64,000 bases of DNA, from contig JAKQKB010000159.1 of NCBI GenBank assembly GCA_029560875.1, positions 1 through 64,000 on the forward strand. The letters run 5' to 3'. A model generated the notes under the pieces. The model searched no databases. It was not told where the DNA came from and saw only the letters and a program-made list of their open reading frames with translations. The translations under genes and the position numbers were made by a program. Every line of letters begins with the position of its first letter. Within the stretch, counting starts at the first letter, position 1. This document shows positions 37,401-48,249 of this stretch, one piece after another. The DNA is from Bacteroidota bacterium. Lineage in GTDB: Bacteria; Bacteroidota; Bacteroidia; Bacteroidales; Tenuifilaceae.

Positions 37401-40400
37401 CCAGAGAGTCAATATAGGAGAAATTACTGCCGGAATATCCGTTATCCACAGATTGTACGCTCCAATAGTATTTTTGCCCCACTTTCAATTTGTATGTTGC
37501 AAATGTATTAGAGCCACAATTTCCTATTCCAGGTAGTGATTTGTAACCATTATTTGCTGATGCAGTTGGATTCACAATTTCTCCTCCATTTTTCGTAGTT
37601 CCAATCTTTATGTTATAAGTCAATGCTGCTGAAGGTGTTTCAAGATCATTTGAAGGATTCCAACTAAATTTGACAGATTGGCCCAATTCATATTTTAAAT
37701 TTGTGGGTATACTTGGCTTTTGATTTTTTTTAAATTCAGTATTTTTATAAAGTTTTGTTTGTACAGTATAAATTAAATCACATAATTGACAGGCTTGCGA
37801 GTAAGATTCGCCGCTTAAAAACACATCTAAATTACCATCGTTATCATAGTCGATAAATTTAGCATCGCCATATACCATATTTATAAAACTAAAATCGGAA
37901 CGCGAGAAAGTTTGATTGGGCAGTTGTTTATACAAATAAGAATATACCCATTCCTGTGAAACTCTATTCGCATCATCACCTGTTATTAATATATCCGGCA
38001 ATCCGTCATTGTTGAAATCTCCTATGTCATTAGAAACATAATCGTATTCTAAAGTTGAATCCATATTAATTTCTTCGAAACCACCATTCTGGTTATTCTT
38101 GCAAATTTTGTCGTCAATTAAAATATCTGGATAACCATCATTGTTGTAATCCATGAAATTTACAGATGGGGAATTTGAAACAGGAAGCGACAGATTTTCC
38201 TGTTCTAATAACAAACCCTCACCATTGTTTTTATATAGTTTTGTTACATTTCCAACTCTATCTCCATAGCCAGAAATTAATACATCATCAAAACCATCTT
38301 TATTATAATCTCCAACTGCAACAGAACCCTCTATTACATTGTCAAAAAGAATTTCAGTTTGTTCTTTGAAAGTATCGTTGCCCATATTCTTGTAAATTTT
38401 TGTTATATAAAATGGGGCAACATTTTGATAGCCTGAAATCAATAGATCAAGGTCTCCATCATTATTGTAATCAATCCAAGCAATTGAACTTTTGTAAACA
38501 TTGGGGAAATTAGCCGACGAAACATAGGTAAAGCTATTATCGCTGTTTTGTTTGTATAAACGAGTGATAATTCCTGCAACATTTCCATTAAGAGGATAAT
38601 AGCCAGTCGCTCCTGAAATAATCAAATCTAATAAACCATCATTATTGTAGTCGGCCCAAGCTACACTACCTTTTGAAACTTGAGGGAATCCTTTATCTAC
38701 GATTGAGAATGAGTGGTCAGCATTCTGCTGATAAAGTCTGGTTATACTGTTTATTAGTTGTTTTTGTGCGTTGTAACTATTTCCTCCAGTTAACAATAAA
38801 TCCATAAGTCCATCATTGTTGTAGTCGGCCCAAGCAGAGGAGCCTTGAGTTAGTTCTAAAAATGAAGACACATCCTTAAACTCATCAATCTCCACTGAAT
38901 CTTTTACCCAAGGAACTGTTGCCATAGTATTGTAAACAATGGATGTTCCTGAGTTTGAGTAAGGGTAAACCTTATAATAATAGGACGTCGTGTCGGTAAA
39001 ATTTATCCAGCCATTATAGGTTTGAACACCCGCTAAAATATTAACTGCTCCAATTCCATCTGAGAGGTTATTATCATCAGTTACAACCGTTCCATTTACT
39101 GGTGCGGTAATGTTATTTGTTTTTGAGGATTTAATTAAATAGCCTTCTGGGGCATCGACTTTGAAACCAACCCAGTTGGAGGCGTTTCCAATGAGTGCGG
39201 AATTGGCTAAAATGCCATTGTTGGCAGCGCTGCTGGCATCAGTAACCAATGTTAAACCTGGGTTAGCGCTGTATTCAATACCCTGGTTGAATTTATAGTA
39301 TGCCAATAATCCCGTTTCATTAGCTGATAATTCATTGAGCATATTGGCTGCAATCTCGGCCTGAGTGCGTACTTTGTTCCAAACCCTGAATTCGTCTAAA
39401 GATCCGTTAAAGTATAACGATGAAATTGCGGGGCGTCTACCCAATTCAAAAGCACTAGTTGTGTTTTGCAGGGCTGTACCTATAGCTCCTGGCCCTTGTT
39501 TAACTAATGGTACTTCTGCTCCGTTTATGTACATTTTATAAAACCGGTTTGTGGCGTCATATACCACAGCCACATGGGTCCAAGTGTTAAGAGGTAATAC
39601 ATTGTAAGCATCAAGGTAAACGCCCGTTGTTGGGATAAAACGGAGGCCATTAGCTCCTGCATCACCAGCAGTGTGTATCTCCATTTGTTCAGGTCCTTTA
39701 CCACAAATAAACTGAACATTTGATGCGGATGCTGGAGTCCATTTTACCCATGTTTCGATTGTAAACGCTGTATTCCCTCCATTGTCGATACTGCCATCGG
39801 GTACTGATATGTAATCATTTACTCCATCAAGCGCTATGGCGTTGCCCATATTTACTGCTTTAGCATCTGTCCATTTTAAATTGATAACCTTATTGTTATT
39901 ATTAGCTGTTAAGCCTGTAACATGAGTTAATGGTCTTGGTTTGGTAAACAATATTGATGCCGTTGGTACTGTTACTGCTGTTTTATAGTTAATATAACTA
40001 CCTGAGTTGGTATATGGCCAAATTTTAAAGTAATAGGTTGTACCACCTTTTATTCCAGTAAAACTTGAATAAATTTGTGTTCCCTGTGAAACTTTAATCA
40101 CCGCTGTACCATCTGCTATGTCATTGTCTGTTACAATTTCTGTCCCATCTACTGGGTCGACAAACGAGTTTGTAGTTGAGGCTTTAATTAGATATCCAGA
40201 AGGTGCCTGACCTGGATTAATCCAGTTAGATGTTGTACCTGTTAAAGTAAAACCGCTTAATGTTCCATTAAAGGCATTTGTTGTTGCATCGGTTAGCGTT
40301 GTAACGCTTGTATTTGTTCCTCCTGCTGTTCCTTGGTTAAACTTGTAGTAAGAGATCAAACCGATTTCTGTACCAGCTAATTCATTGTACATGTTGTTTT

Positions 40401-43400
40401 GAATATCCGCTTGTGAACGGGCAACATTCCAAATTCTCACCTCATCGATTGAGCCATTGAAATACAAGCCTCCTAAAGACCTACGACCAATTGTAAGTGC
40501 CGCATTGCCTGGAAGGTATGATGAAGATGGTAAGGCTGCTGAATTCATTAATTCGCCATTGACATATAATTTAGCAGTAACACCATCGTATGTTAGTGCT
40601 ATATGGTTCCACGAATTAGCTGCAACAGGGGTTGGTGAAACTATATCGAGCCAGTTGGCTGCATTACGTAAGGTAACAACAGGCTTCCCTTGGTAAGAAT
40701 GGATTTCAAAACCAGTTCCGGCTCCTTCGCTCAAAGTTGAAACCATTGCCTCATCTGCAGCTGAAGAGGTAGTGTACCATACTTCGGCTGTAAATACTGA
40801 TGGGTTTTGTGAACCTGAACAAGTAATTAAATCATTTGAACCATCGAAGTTTAAAGCATTTGATAATAAACTTGGCATGCCTGTAGCATCGGTCCAGCTT
40901 AACGTTAATAGATCATTGTTGCTAGCCGTGAAACCAGTAGCATGAAGTGTTGGCTCTGCATATATTGTAATTTTCCCGTTTGTTTGGGGAACTGTTCCAT
41001 CGGTTTTGTAATTTATTATTTTACTGCTATTTGTGTATGGATAAATATTGAAATAGTAGTTTGTGTTTATAGTAAAACCTGTAAAACCAGAGTAGGTTTG
41101 TACTCCAGGTAATACTTTTACAGCTCCAATACCATCCGATAAATCACTATCAATACCGATTTCAGAACCAACGACTGGTGGAGTTATAGTTGGTAATGTT
41201 GAAGCCAATATTATATAGCCTTCGGGGAGTTGAGTGCCTATTGCATCTGTCCAGTTTAATAGAATATTGCCATTTGAACTACTGGCAGTGAATGCAGTTA
41301 CATGGTTTGTGGGTTTTGGCTTTATTGTAATCTCTGGGATTGTGGGGTTAGTATTAAAAACGATATTAGAGCCAGTATTTGAATAAGGATATATCCTAAA
41401 ATTGTAGGTTTTTGAAGGATTTAGATTAGTCCAACCAGTGTAGCTTTTCACACCTTGCGCGACTTTAACAGCACCAACTCCATCAGCTAAATTGTTGTCG
41501 GCAGCAAAGTCAGTTCCATTTGTAACACTTGGAAAAGTTGTTGATTCAGATGCTAAAATTAAATAGCCATCGTTTTCGACTGCTGTATTTGAGGTTGTAA
41601 AATTTGCAGAGGAATAACCTAAGTAAAACATGTTTAAGGTTGCATGGTTTGCATTTGAAGTAGCATCAGTTAAGATGTGTGGCATTGCAGTATTATCACC
41701 ATCGGCTATTCCTTGGTTACAATTATAGTATGCCGATAAGCCCGGTTCTGTTCCGTTTAGTTGTAGATTCATATCCTTTAAAACCTCAGACTGGGTTCTT
41801 CCGACCGACCAAATAGCTATCTCATCCAATTTGCCATCAAAGTATTTTATTGTTGATGTATGAGACTTCCCTAAAACTAGGTTTGATGATGATGGCGTAA
41901 TGTTGCCTGTTGTTGCTTTACTGGCTGCTAAATAGCCATTGATATAAATGTTTTGTGAAGTACCATCATACGTGCCACATATATGAGTCCAAGTTAGCGC
42001 AGTTAATGAATTTACTGGCGATTTCACTTCGCTCCATGAACCATTTATATACAATCCAAAGCACAATTGTCCTAAGGAATTGCCATACATACGATATCCA
42101 CCATCCAAAGTGCTATTTTCTTTTTGAAAAATATCTGCATATACTTGGTTCATGTTAACCCAAGCTTCAAGTGTAATGGCATTTCCCGAAATATTAAGAG
42201 AACTTGAGTTGCCACAATCAATGTTACATGTATTTTCACCATCGGATCTCAAACTATTTCCGAATTTCAAAATATCGTTCCACTCAAATGTTAAAACATT
42301 AGCAACGTTTTTTGCACTAAAGCTTGTAACGTGTTTTTGAGGTTGCGATTTGAGCATGTACACCTGTGCTGTTGGCGCTGAAACGGTTTTGTAATTTATT
42401 AATCCACTGCTATTTGTGTATGAAAAAACTTTGAAGTAATAATTTGTTGATGATTCAAGCCCAGACCAACCATAGAACGATTGTAGTCCTTGTAATACTT
42501 TTGTAATGCCAACCCCATCAGATAAATTAAGATCATTAGCAACACTTATTCCATCAACAGGATCTGTGAATGAGTTGGTTTTTGAAACCATCAATAAATA
42601 GCCGTCGGGTGTAACAGTTCCTTCAGCATCTGTCCATGTTACAGATAAATTATCGGCAGCAACTGATGCAGTTAAATTTGTACATTGATTGGTTGGTTCT
42701 GCTTTAGGCGTGTTTAGTTCAAATGTATATTTCTGACCATCTGCAGGCATGTTGTTAATTGCATGACTCTCAGTTGAGGTGCTAACCGTTGGTGAAGTAC
42801 CGAAATCGCTTACCGAGAGAAAATCACCTTGATTTGCAAAAGCAAGGCCTATAGAAGTGGGAATCCAGTCATACCAATTGAAATATGAGTTAACAGGATG
42901 GTAAATAAATTCAATTTTATTCGAAGTCTCATATAGTTTAACCTGAAAACAGATGTCGTTGTTTGTGTACCATTGCCATGTCCAATTGTACCATTCAAAG
43001 GTGAAAACACGGTTGGGAGCAGTGCCTGATACCAAATACCTAGATTTATAACCGGTTGCTGTTTTGTTATGAGCATATAACACTCCAATTAATGGACGAC
43101 CTAAGGATCCGCTTAAATTCCCATCCTTTAAAGCATCCCCTTCAGACACCGTAATGCCAGTTCGAAATGACAACCAGCCCCATTGACTTGGAATGACTTG
43201 AGTATAGTTTACTCCATTGAAATTAAAAGTAAAACCGATGTTTACAGTTGGATAATTACCATCTAGGTTAACAATAGTTCCAGTAATTGAGGAGTATGTT
43301 CCAGTAGAAGGCGTAAACGTATAATTGCTTTGCGAAAAAGCCGAGAGTTGAAGGGTTAGTAGCAACATAAACCCTACACGGCGGATAATTGAACTCAACT

Positions 43401-43407
43401 GTAGCAT
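34477..43407 (-). CDS. Giant LamG/FG-GAP/PKD surface protein with T9SS sorting tail
   Basis: A 2,976-aa secreted protein. A signal peptide (1-26, LLLTLQLSAFSQ) is followed by a jacalin/N-terminal sandwich-like region. Three LamG-type concanavalin domains start near residues 386, 850 and 1187 (each 'F/LDGxND... TWTHI/V ... YINGx ... LDEIAIW'). They alternate with fibronectin-III-like modules that repeat the phrase DGxGxxKVxxGxQxYxG. A first FG-GAP cluster (about 1510-1870) and a second (about 2135-2450) carry DYNNDGxxDxLxxG calcium-loop repeats typical of integrin-alpha propellers. PKD domains (about 2570-2740, WDFGDGST), Ig-like modules and a type-A T9SS C-terminal domain (about 2900-2976, VFPNPSKGIFNIS ... 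NGIYYISL) close the protein. It is probably displayed on the surface by T9SS and may bind glycans or cells. A 40-bp palindrome and -7 box lie upstream; an operon follows. Confidence 0.93.
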   Translation of the reverse strand: MLQLSSIIRRVGFMLLLTLQLSAFSQSNYTFTPSTGTYSSITGTIVNLDGNYPTVNIGFTFNFNGVNYTQVIPSQWGWLSFRTGITVSEGDALKDGNLSGSLGRPLIGVLYAHNKTATGYKSRYLVSGTAPNRVFTFEWYNWTWQWYTNNDICFQVKLYETSNKIEFIYHPVNSYFNWYDWIPTSIGLAFANQGDFLSVSDFGTSPTVSTSTESHAINNMPADGQKYTFELNTPKAEPTNQCTNLTASVAADNLSVTWTDAEGTVTPDGYLLMVSKTNSFTDPVDGISVANDLNLSDGVGITKVLQGLQSFYGWSGLESSTNYYFKVFSYTNSSGLINYKTVSAPTAQVYMLKSQPQKHVTSFSAKNVANVLTFEWNDILKFGNSLRSDGENTCNIDCGNSSSLNISGNAITLEAWVNMNQVYADIFQKENSTLDGGYRMYGNSLGQLCFGLYINGSWSEVKSPVNSLTALTWTHICGTYDGTSQNIYINGYLAASKATTGNITPSSSNLVLGKSHTSTIKYFDGKLDEIAIWSVGRTQSEVLKDMNLQLNGTEPGLSAYYNCNQGIADGDNTAMPHILTDATSNANHATLNMFYLGYSSANFTTSNTAVENDGYLILASESTTFPSVTNGTDFAADNNLADGVGAVKVAQGVKSYTGWTNLNPSKTYNFRIYPYSNTGSNIVFNTNPTIPEITIKPKPTNHVTAFTASSSNGNILLNWTDAIGTQLPEGYIILASTLPTITPPVVGSEIGIDSDLSDGIGAVKVLPGVQTYSGFTGFTINTNYYFNIYPYTNSSKIINYKTDGTVPQTNGKITIYAEPTLHATGFTASNNDLLTLSWTDATGMPSLLSNALNFDGSNDLITCSGSQNPSVFTAEVWYTTSSAADEAMVSTLSEGAGTGFEIHSYQGKPVVTLRNAANWLDIVSPTPVAANSWNHIALTYDGVTAKLYVNGELMNSAALPSSSYLPGNAALTIGRRSLGGLYFNGSIDEVRIWNVARSQADIQNNMYNELAGTEIGLISYYKFNQGTAGGTNTSVTTLTDATTNAFNGTLSGFTLTGTTSNWINPGQAPSGYLIKASTTNSFVDPVDGTEIVTDNDIADGTAVIKVSQGTQIYSSFTGIKGGTTYYFKIWPYTNSGSYINYKTAVTVPTASILFTKPRPLTHVTGLTANNNNKVINLKWTDAKAVNMGNAIALDGVNDYISVPDGSIDNGGNTAFTIETWVKWTPASASNVQFICGKGPEQMEIHTAGDAGANGLRFIPTTGVYLDAYNVLPLNTWTHVAVVYDATNRFYKMYINGAEVPLVKQGPGAIGTALQNTTSAFELGRRPAISSLYFNGSLDEFRVWNKVRTQAEIAANMLNELSANETGLLAYYKFNQGIEYSANPGLTLVTDASSAANNGILANSALIGNASNWVGFKVDAPEGYLIKSSKTNNITAPVNGTVVTDDNNLSDGIGAVNILAGVQTYNGWINFTDTTSYYYKVYPYSNSGTSIVYNTMATVPWVKDSVEIDEFKDVSSFLELTQGSSAWADYNNDGLMDLLLTGGNSYNAQKQLINSITRLYQQNADHSFSIVDKGFPQVSKGSVAWADYNNDGLLDLIISGATGYYPLNGNVAGIITRLYKQNSDNSFTYVSSANFPNVYKSSIAWIDYNNDGDLDLLISGYQNVAPFYITKIYKNMGNDTFKEQTEILFDNVIEGSVAVGDYNKDGFDDVLISGYGDRVGNVTKLYKNNGEGLLLEQENLSLPVSNSPSVNFMDYNNDGYPDILIDDKICKNNQNGGFEEINMDSTLEYDYVSNDIGDFNNDGLPDILITGDDANRVSQEWVYSYLYKQLPNQTFSRSDFSFINMVYGDAKFIDYDNDGNLDVFLSGESYSQACQLCDLIYTVQTKLYKNTEFKKNQKPSIPTNLKYELGQSVKFSWNPSNDLETPSAALTYNIKIGTTKNGGEIVNPTASANNGYKSLPGIGNCGSNTFATYKLKVGQKYYWSVQSVDNGYSGSNFSYIDSLVYDSIPSSNLSLRVQNNTSVLASWKRGNGNRSAVFVKMKYKDATLETSSPIQGTTYLGVSRFLSGPKIENTSWYCVYNGIEDSVLITNLDPYSLYAIHIVEYIEDSGTPRYFRVNSAMKDNYGIFNTNDYLRNTTGFNETCFADFNNDGYLDILNVEPNGGIIEGFLWKNEGDNDFTSSSLAFQTSLNSNIKQINKPVVADFNNDGLMDFVVCGSRDTSLNSTEISFTNLYKNNGDGTFTLQIGAFSKEVCMGSVSWGDFNNDSKVDLLMCGNPWGSKLTDSSITCIFVNNSTLAHTQFDLLTNTNFAGIQDGSAAWADFNNDGYLDFAISGSENDSYPADGILDIARLYRNNKNETFTEIVLNKGKSKRGYLDETCFWNDFDNDGDLDLKIEGDDGFFIVTNNFPDTTFFEGSLAESFFNYSNKADYDNDGDLDEVTGSIQRNNFKYYPGNFASNKKPATPISLEYVNLPGYVQLMWDNISSDETPSSQISYNIRLRKEGSSQWLCAPQTMDDGSRLIPNFGNSPFRPNGLNNFARYNLPEGNYEWQVQAIDGVFSGSEWSEIKQFTVKAALASFTAEPVCLGDTTIFIDNSFSFVGIKEWRWDFGDIPTVTGKMQKHVFQTTGDHTVRLIITNNNLQNDTVYGIAHVEPIPTVSFTADDVCEGLTATIVNPANTNGLIDWIWDFGDGSTSNYFNPGTHTYAEKKNYTIKFKVTGENNCSNTATKTIAIKERPAKPTISESTNNFCPGTEVKLEVTSTTNGLNFQWKRNGDIIDGATNSIYTGKLTAADYSVVVEPGSCSSESNKLTIVTKPAPPKPTILGHGPNVWILACDNMNATNYKWYYNNNLIPGANNYQYVANKNYGDYYVSVNEGGECWTPSDVFKVELPNEIDDLSFENVKVFPNPSKGIFNISLGSNITGEVNVRVVNVLGKVVLSQINSASEFPIDISHLTNGIYYISLMHKNEVIIKKVVKQ

Positions 43408-43445
43408 ATTGTTATTGTGATTTGTGCAGATTAATTTTAGGGTAA

Positions 43446-43453
43446 CAAAATTA
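43446..43453 (-). promoter_or_regulatory. -7 box of the 2,976-aa surface protein gene
   Basis: CAAAATTA reads TAATTTTG on the minus strand, a match to TAnnTTTG. It is exactly 19 bp from the edge of the 40-bp palindrome at 43473 and about 39 nt upstream of the start codon. No TTTG -33 is present; the palindrome occupies that position. Confidence 0.6.
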
Positions 43454-43472
43454 GATTTTGAATCACATCTCC

Positions 43473-43512
43473 TTTTATCAATCCATACAATCTGATATGC
43501 AAATCGACAAAA
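43473..43512. promoter_or_regulatory. 40-bp palindromic operator, copy A
   Basis: The arms are TTTTATCAATCCATACAATC and TGATATGCAAATCGACAAAA. It is identical at 31 of 40 positions to the copy at 51052-51091 and sits 66 bp upstream of the start of the 2,976-aa gene, with a -7 box 19 bp inside. Its right arm (GCAAATCGACAAAA) is the exact 14-nt complement of the left end of the copy at 52455-52494. Confidence 0.75.
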
Positions 43513-43613
43513 ACAATGTAATTTGATAAATAATTAATGGAGACAAAGTTTGCCTTGTATATCATATTAAAGAACATTTTGGCAAGTTCCTGATTCACCA
43601 TGCTATGTTTAAC

Positions 43614-46600
43614 CTACTGTTTAACTATTCTCTTCACAATAATTTCATTTTTAACTTTTATCCTTAAATAATAAACACCATTTGCGTATCCTGAAAGATT
43701 AACCTTGAAATAAGATGTACCTTCAGCTTGTTTAGTATGAATAGTTTTTCCTAGCACATCAAATATTTCGATGGTTACATTTTCAATAATGTCTTTATCA
43801 ATAGATATATTAATTATTCCCTTCGATGGGTTAGGGTAAATTTTTATGTTATCGTTTGCTAAATCATCGATTCCATTAGTTAGATCAACTTTAAACACAT
43901 CGCTAGGTGTCCAGCACTCTCCGCCATCGTTAACGGTTACGTAGTAATCGCCATAGTTTTTGTTGGCAACATACTGGTACTTGTTTGCTCCCGGAATTAA
44001 GTTGTTGTTGTAGTACCATCTATAGTTGGTTGCGGTCATATTGTCGCAGGCAAGAATCCAAACTGTTGGACCATGGCCAAGAATCGTTGGTTTTGAAAGA
44101 GCCAGCTTATGCTTAAGAGTTATTTTATCCGATTCAGTTGCACAGCTTCCGGGTTCTGCTTCAACGGAGTAATCTCCTGCGGCAAGTTTTCCCTTGTAAA
44201 CCTGATTGTTTGCTCCATCTATTACTACTCCATAGTATTTCCACTGATAATTTACTGTATTTGAGTAGTTTTTAACGTTTAGCTCAACTTCTGTGCCTGG
44301 GCAGAAGAGCGTATTGTTTGTTTTTTCCTCAATTATCGGCTTGCTTGCTTTTGGGTTAATTGTTATAACTACAGGATTGGTTGATCTTGCAACGCAACCT
44401 TCTGAAACAAGTTTGCTGGTAACAGTTGCAGTAATGGAATATATTCCTACATTATCACTACCAGTTATGGCCAGTTGATTATTGGTTTTATCAGTTAATA
44501 CAACTGAGTAGTTTTCCCACTGGTAGTTGCAATTGTCTTGAGTTGCCAATGAAAGAATCGCACTATCATCGGAGTCCTTGCAGAACGAAAACTTACTGTT
44601 TTGAGTTACACTGATAACTGCGCTTGGCATTGGAACTACAGTTGTATTCACCTGTATTGAATCTGCACAATTGTTAGTTGCCACAACAACCAACTTGGTG
44701 TTATAAGTTTTGGCGATGCCGTAAATTTTATTTAACGGGATAGAATCTGTAGATAAGTCACTGTTACCATAGTCCCATTTCCATGATTTGGCTTCTGCAC
44801 CATCCATATTGGTGTTATTCGTGAACTTAGTTTCAGTACCCTGGCAAGCATTGGGGGCTGTAAATGCTGCCTTTGGATTTGGCTTTACGTTTACAGTATG
44901 CATAACCGAATCCTTAAGGAAACTACCATTAGCATCTGTTAACTCTGTGCTAGTAATAATTAACCAAACTTGATGCGCTCCTGATGCAACAAACTTATGC
45001 TTTGGGTTTTGCTCAGTGCTTGTTGTTCCATCATCAAAGCGCCATAGCCATGTAATTTTATCTTGAGGGCTAGATTGATCTGTAAATTGTGTTTCGGCAC
45101 CACGACACACTTCATCAAAAGAATAAAATGTCTGTAAATCCTTAACATCTACTGTTGTTGGGGTTGACCATTCGCCGCCACAGTATGCCCCGTCAACAGC
45201 TTGCACCTTAACCTCGTAAGTTCCAGGCTCTAAATTTTTGAATAGTGCAAAGGTGTTTAACCCGCTATTACCTATTTCGGGAACCTGTCTTTTTCCGGTT
45301 AGGTAATCGCTATTGGGCGAGTTGAATAATATGGTGTCCTTTTTTAACGACACATTGTAGCTTAAATAGGGCGATTCATCAGTGATAACGGCATCCCAAG
45401 TGATGGTCAATTTATTTGGACTCTGATTGAATTGGATATTTTGAGGTTTTTCTGGCTTTTGATTTTGATTATAGACGCCAGATTTCATAATTAATGTATT
45501 TCTGAAAATATTTATTTTATCGCTAGAGGAGGAGGCTGCAAGAGTAAAATCTGCATCTCCATCGTTATCATAGTCCCCTGAAGATATGCCAATACCATCT
45601 TCTGAATTAAAATCGGATTGAATTGAGAAGTTATTTTCTGGATAATTATTAAGATATAGCTTTTTAAAATGGGGATATTTTGAACTATTGAATAGAATAT
45701 CGATTGTACCATCATTATTAAAATCAGATATTGTAAATCCGTTGTTGGAATTTTGGATGCTGAATGAATTGTAGTTTAGTTCAAATGTGGCATCGCCTTT
45801 ATTTATAAAATATATAGCTCCACAAATAAAATCAAGATATCCATCCTTATTATAGTCAGCACAAACCATTTTAGAATAATTTTGACCCTGTGATACCAAT
45901 AATTCTTGTTCATCAAATGTACCATCCTGATTATTGAGGTAAAGGTAAATGTACGAGTAATCATCGGGCGTATTTCCGGATATGATCAAATCATCCCACC
46001 CATCATTATTAAAATCTCCAAAACAGGAGCCTCCGTCCTTTAATGCTTTAAACTGAGAATTGACAGTGGAAAATTTATAATTTTCTGATGAACCAAGATT
46101 TTTATACAAATAGGAAATTGGATTAAATTCAGTAATCGATCCATAAAAGGGATCTGGAATTATATTTGATTTTAATCCCCCAACAAACAGATCAATATTT
46201 CCATCATTATTAAAATCGCCGCAAGTTATTGAAGAAGTTTGTGTTCCGAGAATTGAATCGGATAAAACCCCTGTGAATGTATTATCCCCATTGTTTGTAT
46301 AGATATATGCTCTTGAAAATTCCCTGTTCCAACTTTCATAAAAAGAACCTGTATAAATAAAATCCAGTAAGCCATCACTGTTGTAATCAAAAACATGGAA
46401 TGATGCATAATTTAATTTAGAAACTAACGGAATACTATCTTTTGTAAAAGTATTATCTGATTGATTCAGATATAATAGCATTGAACTCGTATGTGAATTA
46501 TAAAATAAAAAATCGAGATAATTATCATTATTAAAGTCGCCCATCTTAATTTGACTATTTACTGTAAATTCATATGCATTACCTATGGGGGGTTGCAAAC

Positions 46601-47825
46601 TAAATACGGCAGTGCTAAATGTGCCAGGATTGCCCTGACCCGATTTGGTTATATAGGTTTCGCTTCCAGCATTTCCTCTATATTCAAAAACCTGGAAAAT
46701 ATAGGAGTAATCTGCGGATAAATTACTTATCGTAACATTATTGGTTGTGCTGTTAAATACACAAAACCAACCTGTTGTGCCAATTTGATCGCCTGAGCCA
46801 AATTCAGATGATGCTATATATGAGGTGCTATTTGCTGGAGCGGCTGTTCCAGATGTGCCAATTTTGGCAAAAACTACTCTTCTGGTTCCATTGCCATTGG
46901 ACCAGCGGAGGTTTAAACTGGTTTTATCGACAATTGTAGCCTCTAAATTCGAAGCTTGCACATCAACAATGGTAAACGTTTTATCCGCATCCATAAAGGC
47001 TCCGCCCTGATATGAATTGTCGACAGCCTGGACATTCCAATAGTATGTGCCCGGAAGTAGATTGAAAAATACTGAAGTATCGGCACCCATATTTCCAGGT
47101 TCAAGCAATTTGCGTTGGCCTGTGTTGGTTGAATTTGGTGCTAAAATATTACTGGCTCCCGATAACGTTCCTATACGCAGATTATAAGTTAAACCGTTTT
47201 GTGGTGTTTTATCGTCAGTGGCATGCCAGTTAAGAACAACTCCGTTTCCTTTTAAAGTAGCCGTTGCATTAGTTATTTTATCAGGTGCATTATTTGTTAT
47301 GGTACTGATATTAAAAAATGTGTAATGCGAATCATAGTTTGAAATTACGTAATCTATTTTGCCATTCTTGTTTATGTCAGTAATGCTAATGGAATAATCC
47401 TTACTAAATGAATGGGAATGGATATTGGTGAATTTACCATTCTGATTGTTTTTCATTACTTTAAGTTCACATTGATCGACATTACTTGGAAGGGTATACA
47501 TTAGATCGGCCCAACCATCATTGTCTAAATCAGCGATGGTGAATATTAATTCAGAATTTATAGAGAATGTAGTGCTATCAATTATTTGAGAAATAAAATT
47601 TTCACCGTCAATATTTGTTAATAATTCAACATATAAGATTTTCTCATCGTCAGGGTAACTATATGCTAGAATGTCAATCAGTCCATCAGCATTGTAATCG
47701 CCAAATCCCGAATATACCCTACCTGAAGTGGTTTTTTGAAGGGTAAACTTCCCGTTTCCATCGTTTTTATAAAGCCTATTCTCACTTTTGTTGGTTACAG
47801 AATTTACTCCTGTAGTAATTATATC
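43614..47825 (-). pseudogene. C-terminal part of a second giant FG-GAP/T9SS protein, cut off by cassette insertion
   Basis: 1,403 codons read from the insertion point (GAT at 47825-47823) without a start of their own. The sequence begins in the middle of an FG-GAP repeat (DIITTGVNSVTNKSENRLYK), continues with further FG-GAP repeats, fibronectin-like and PKD modules (LWRFDDGTTSTEQNP, WKWDYGNSDLST), and ends in a T9SS type-A tail (IYPNPSKGIINIS ... NGVYYLRI). The last about 180 residues are nearly the same as those of the 2,976-aa neighbour (e.g. NNNLIPGANKYQYVANKNYG). The missing N-terminal part is the 48620-50980 sequence beyond the cassette. The frame remains open four to forty bases into the cassette (to 47867), but those codons (RRWPLTPQQPKPPT) come from the cassette end. 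Without a promoter or start, expression is doubtful. Confidence 0.9.
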
Positions 47826-47953
47826 GGTCGGTGGTTTGGGCTGCTGGGGAGTTAATGGCCAGCGGCGTCATCCCACGTTAAAACCATACTAAATTACTAA
47901 AAACTTTCGTATCTGCATCATCAGCCCCAGTAGGCTAAACCACCTGTTATGGC
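47825..47953 (-). repeat. attC-like recombination site of the cassette
   Basis: Minus strand, 5' to 3': R''-like box GCCATAAC (47953-47946), then arm GGTGGTTTAGCCTACTGGGG (47944-47925), about 75 nt of loop and inner stem, and arm CCCCAGCAGCCCAAACCACC (47849-47830). The remaining bases GACCG (47829-47825) would join TTATGGC from the other cassette end to give the R' box GTTATGGC. The two 20-nt arms pair at 17 positions and the R boxes pair perfectly. The total of about 136 bp is within the range of long attC sites such as the Vibrio repeats. Confidence 0.83.
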
Positions 47954-47961
47954 ATGTAATT

Positions 47962-48249
47962 TTAATCTTTATTGAATAAAGAAACTAAAAGTAAACCAAG
48001 ACCTAATCCTATTATTCCTCCTATAACACCAGATTCAATGTTTTTTTCTTTCTGTTTATCATTTCTAGCGTTTACAAACTCAGACCACGTATTAAAACCG
48101 GCTTTTCTTAAATTATTTTCAATGATTGATTTAGGTAAACCTCCTTTGAGGAGAATTTCTTCATATTTTTGATAATCGTTCAAATTTGCTTGATTATTCT
48201 CGATTTTTTTCGTTAGATATTCTAACTCTCTTACAATTAACTTATCCAT
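47962..48249 (-). CDS. Cassette ORF 2: helical protein with C-terminal glycine-rich membrane helix
   Basis: A 95-aa protein of unknown function. Residues 1-70 are charged and helical (LIVRELEYLTKKIENNQANL ... SEFVNARNDKQKEKN). A single hydrophobic helix with a GxxxG-type pattern (GVIGGIIGLGLGLLLVSLF, about 73-91) ends the protein, giving a tail-anchored topology. Its ATG overlaps the end of cassette ORF 1 by 8 bases, so the two are translationally coupled. The stop lies 9 nt before the R'' box of the attC-like site, the usual compact spacing of gene cassettes. The product probably works with ORF 1, also helical. Confidence 0.65.
   Translation of the reverse strand: MDKLIVRELEYLTKKIENNQANLNDYQKYEEILLKGGLPKSIIENNLRKAGFNTWSEFVNARNDKQKEKNIESGVIGGIIGLGLGLLLVSLFNKD

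Noticed and set aside
34343..42340. Many plus-strand ORFs of 60-110 aa opposite the giant gene
   Set aside because: They mirror repeated FG-GAP and LamG coding sequence, lack start-region signals, and carry no recognisable domains.
47830..47944. Inverted repeat as an insertion-sequence end pair
   Set aside because: Both arms are at the same end of the insert, there is no transposase and no target duplication. The position and GTTATGGC/GCCATAAC boxes fit attC instead.
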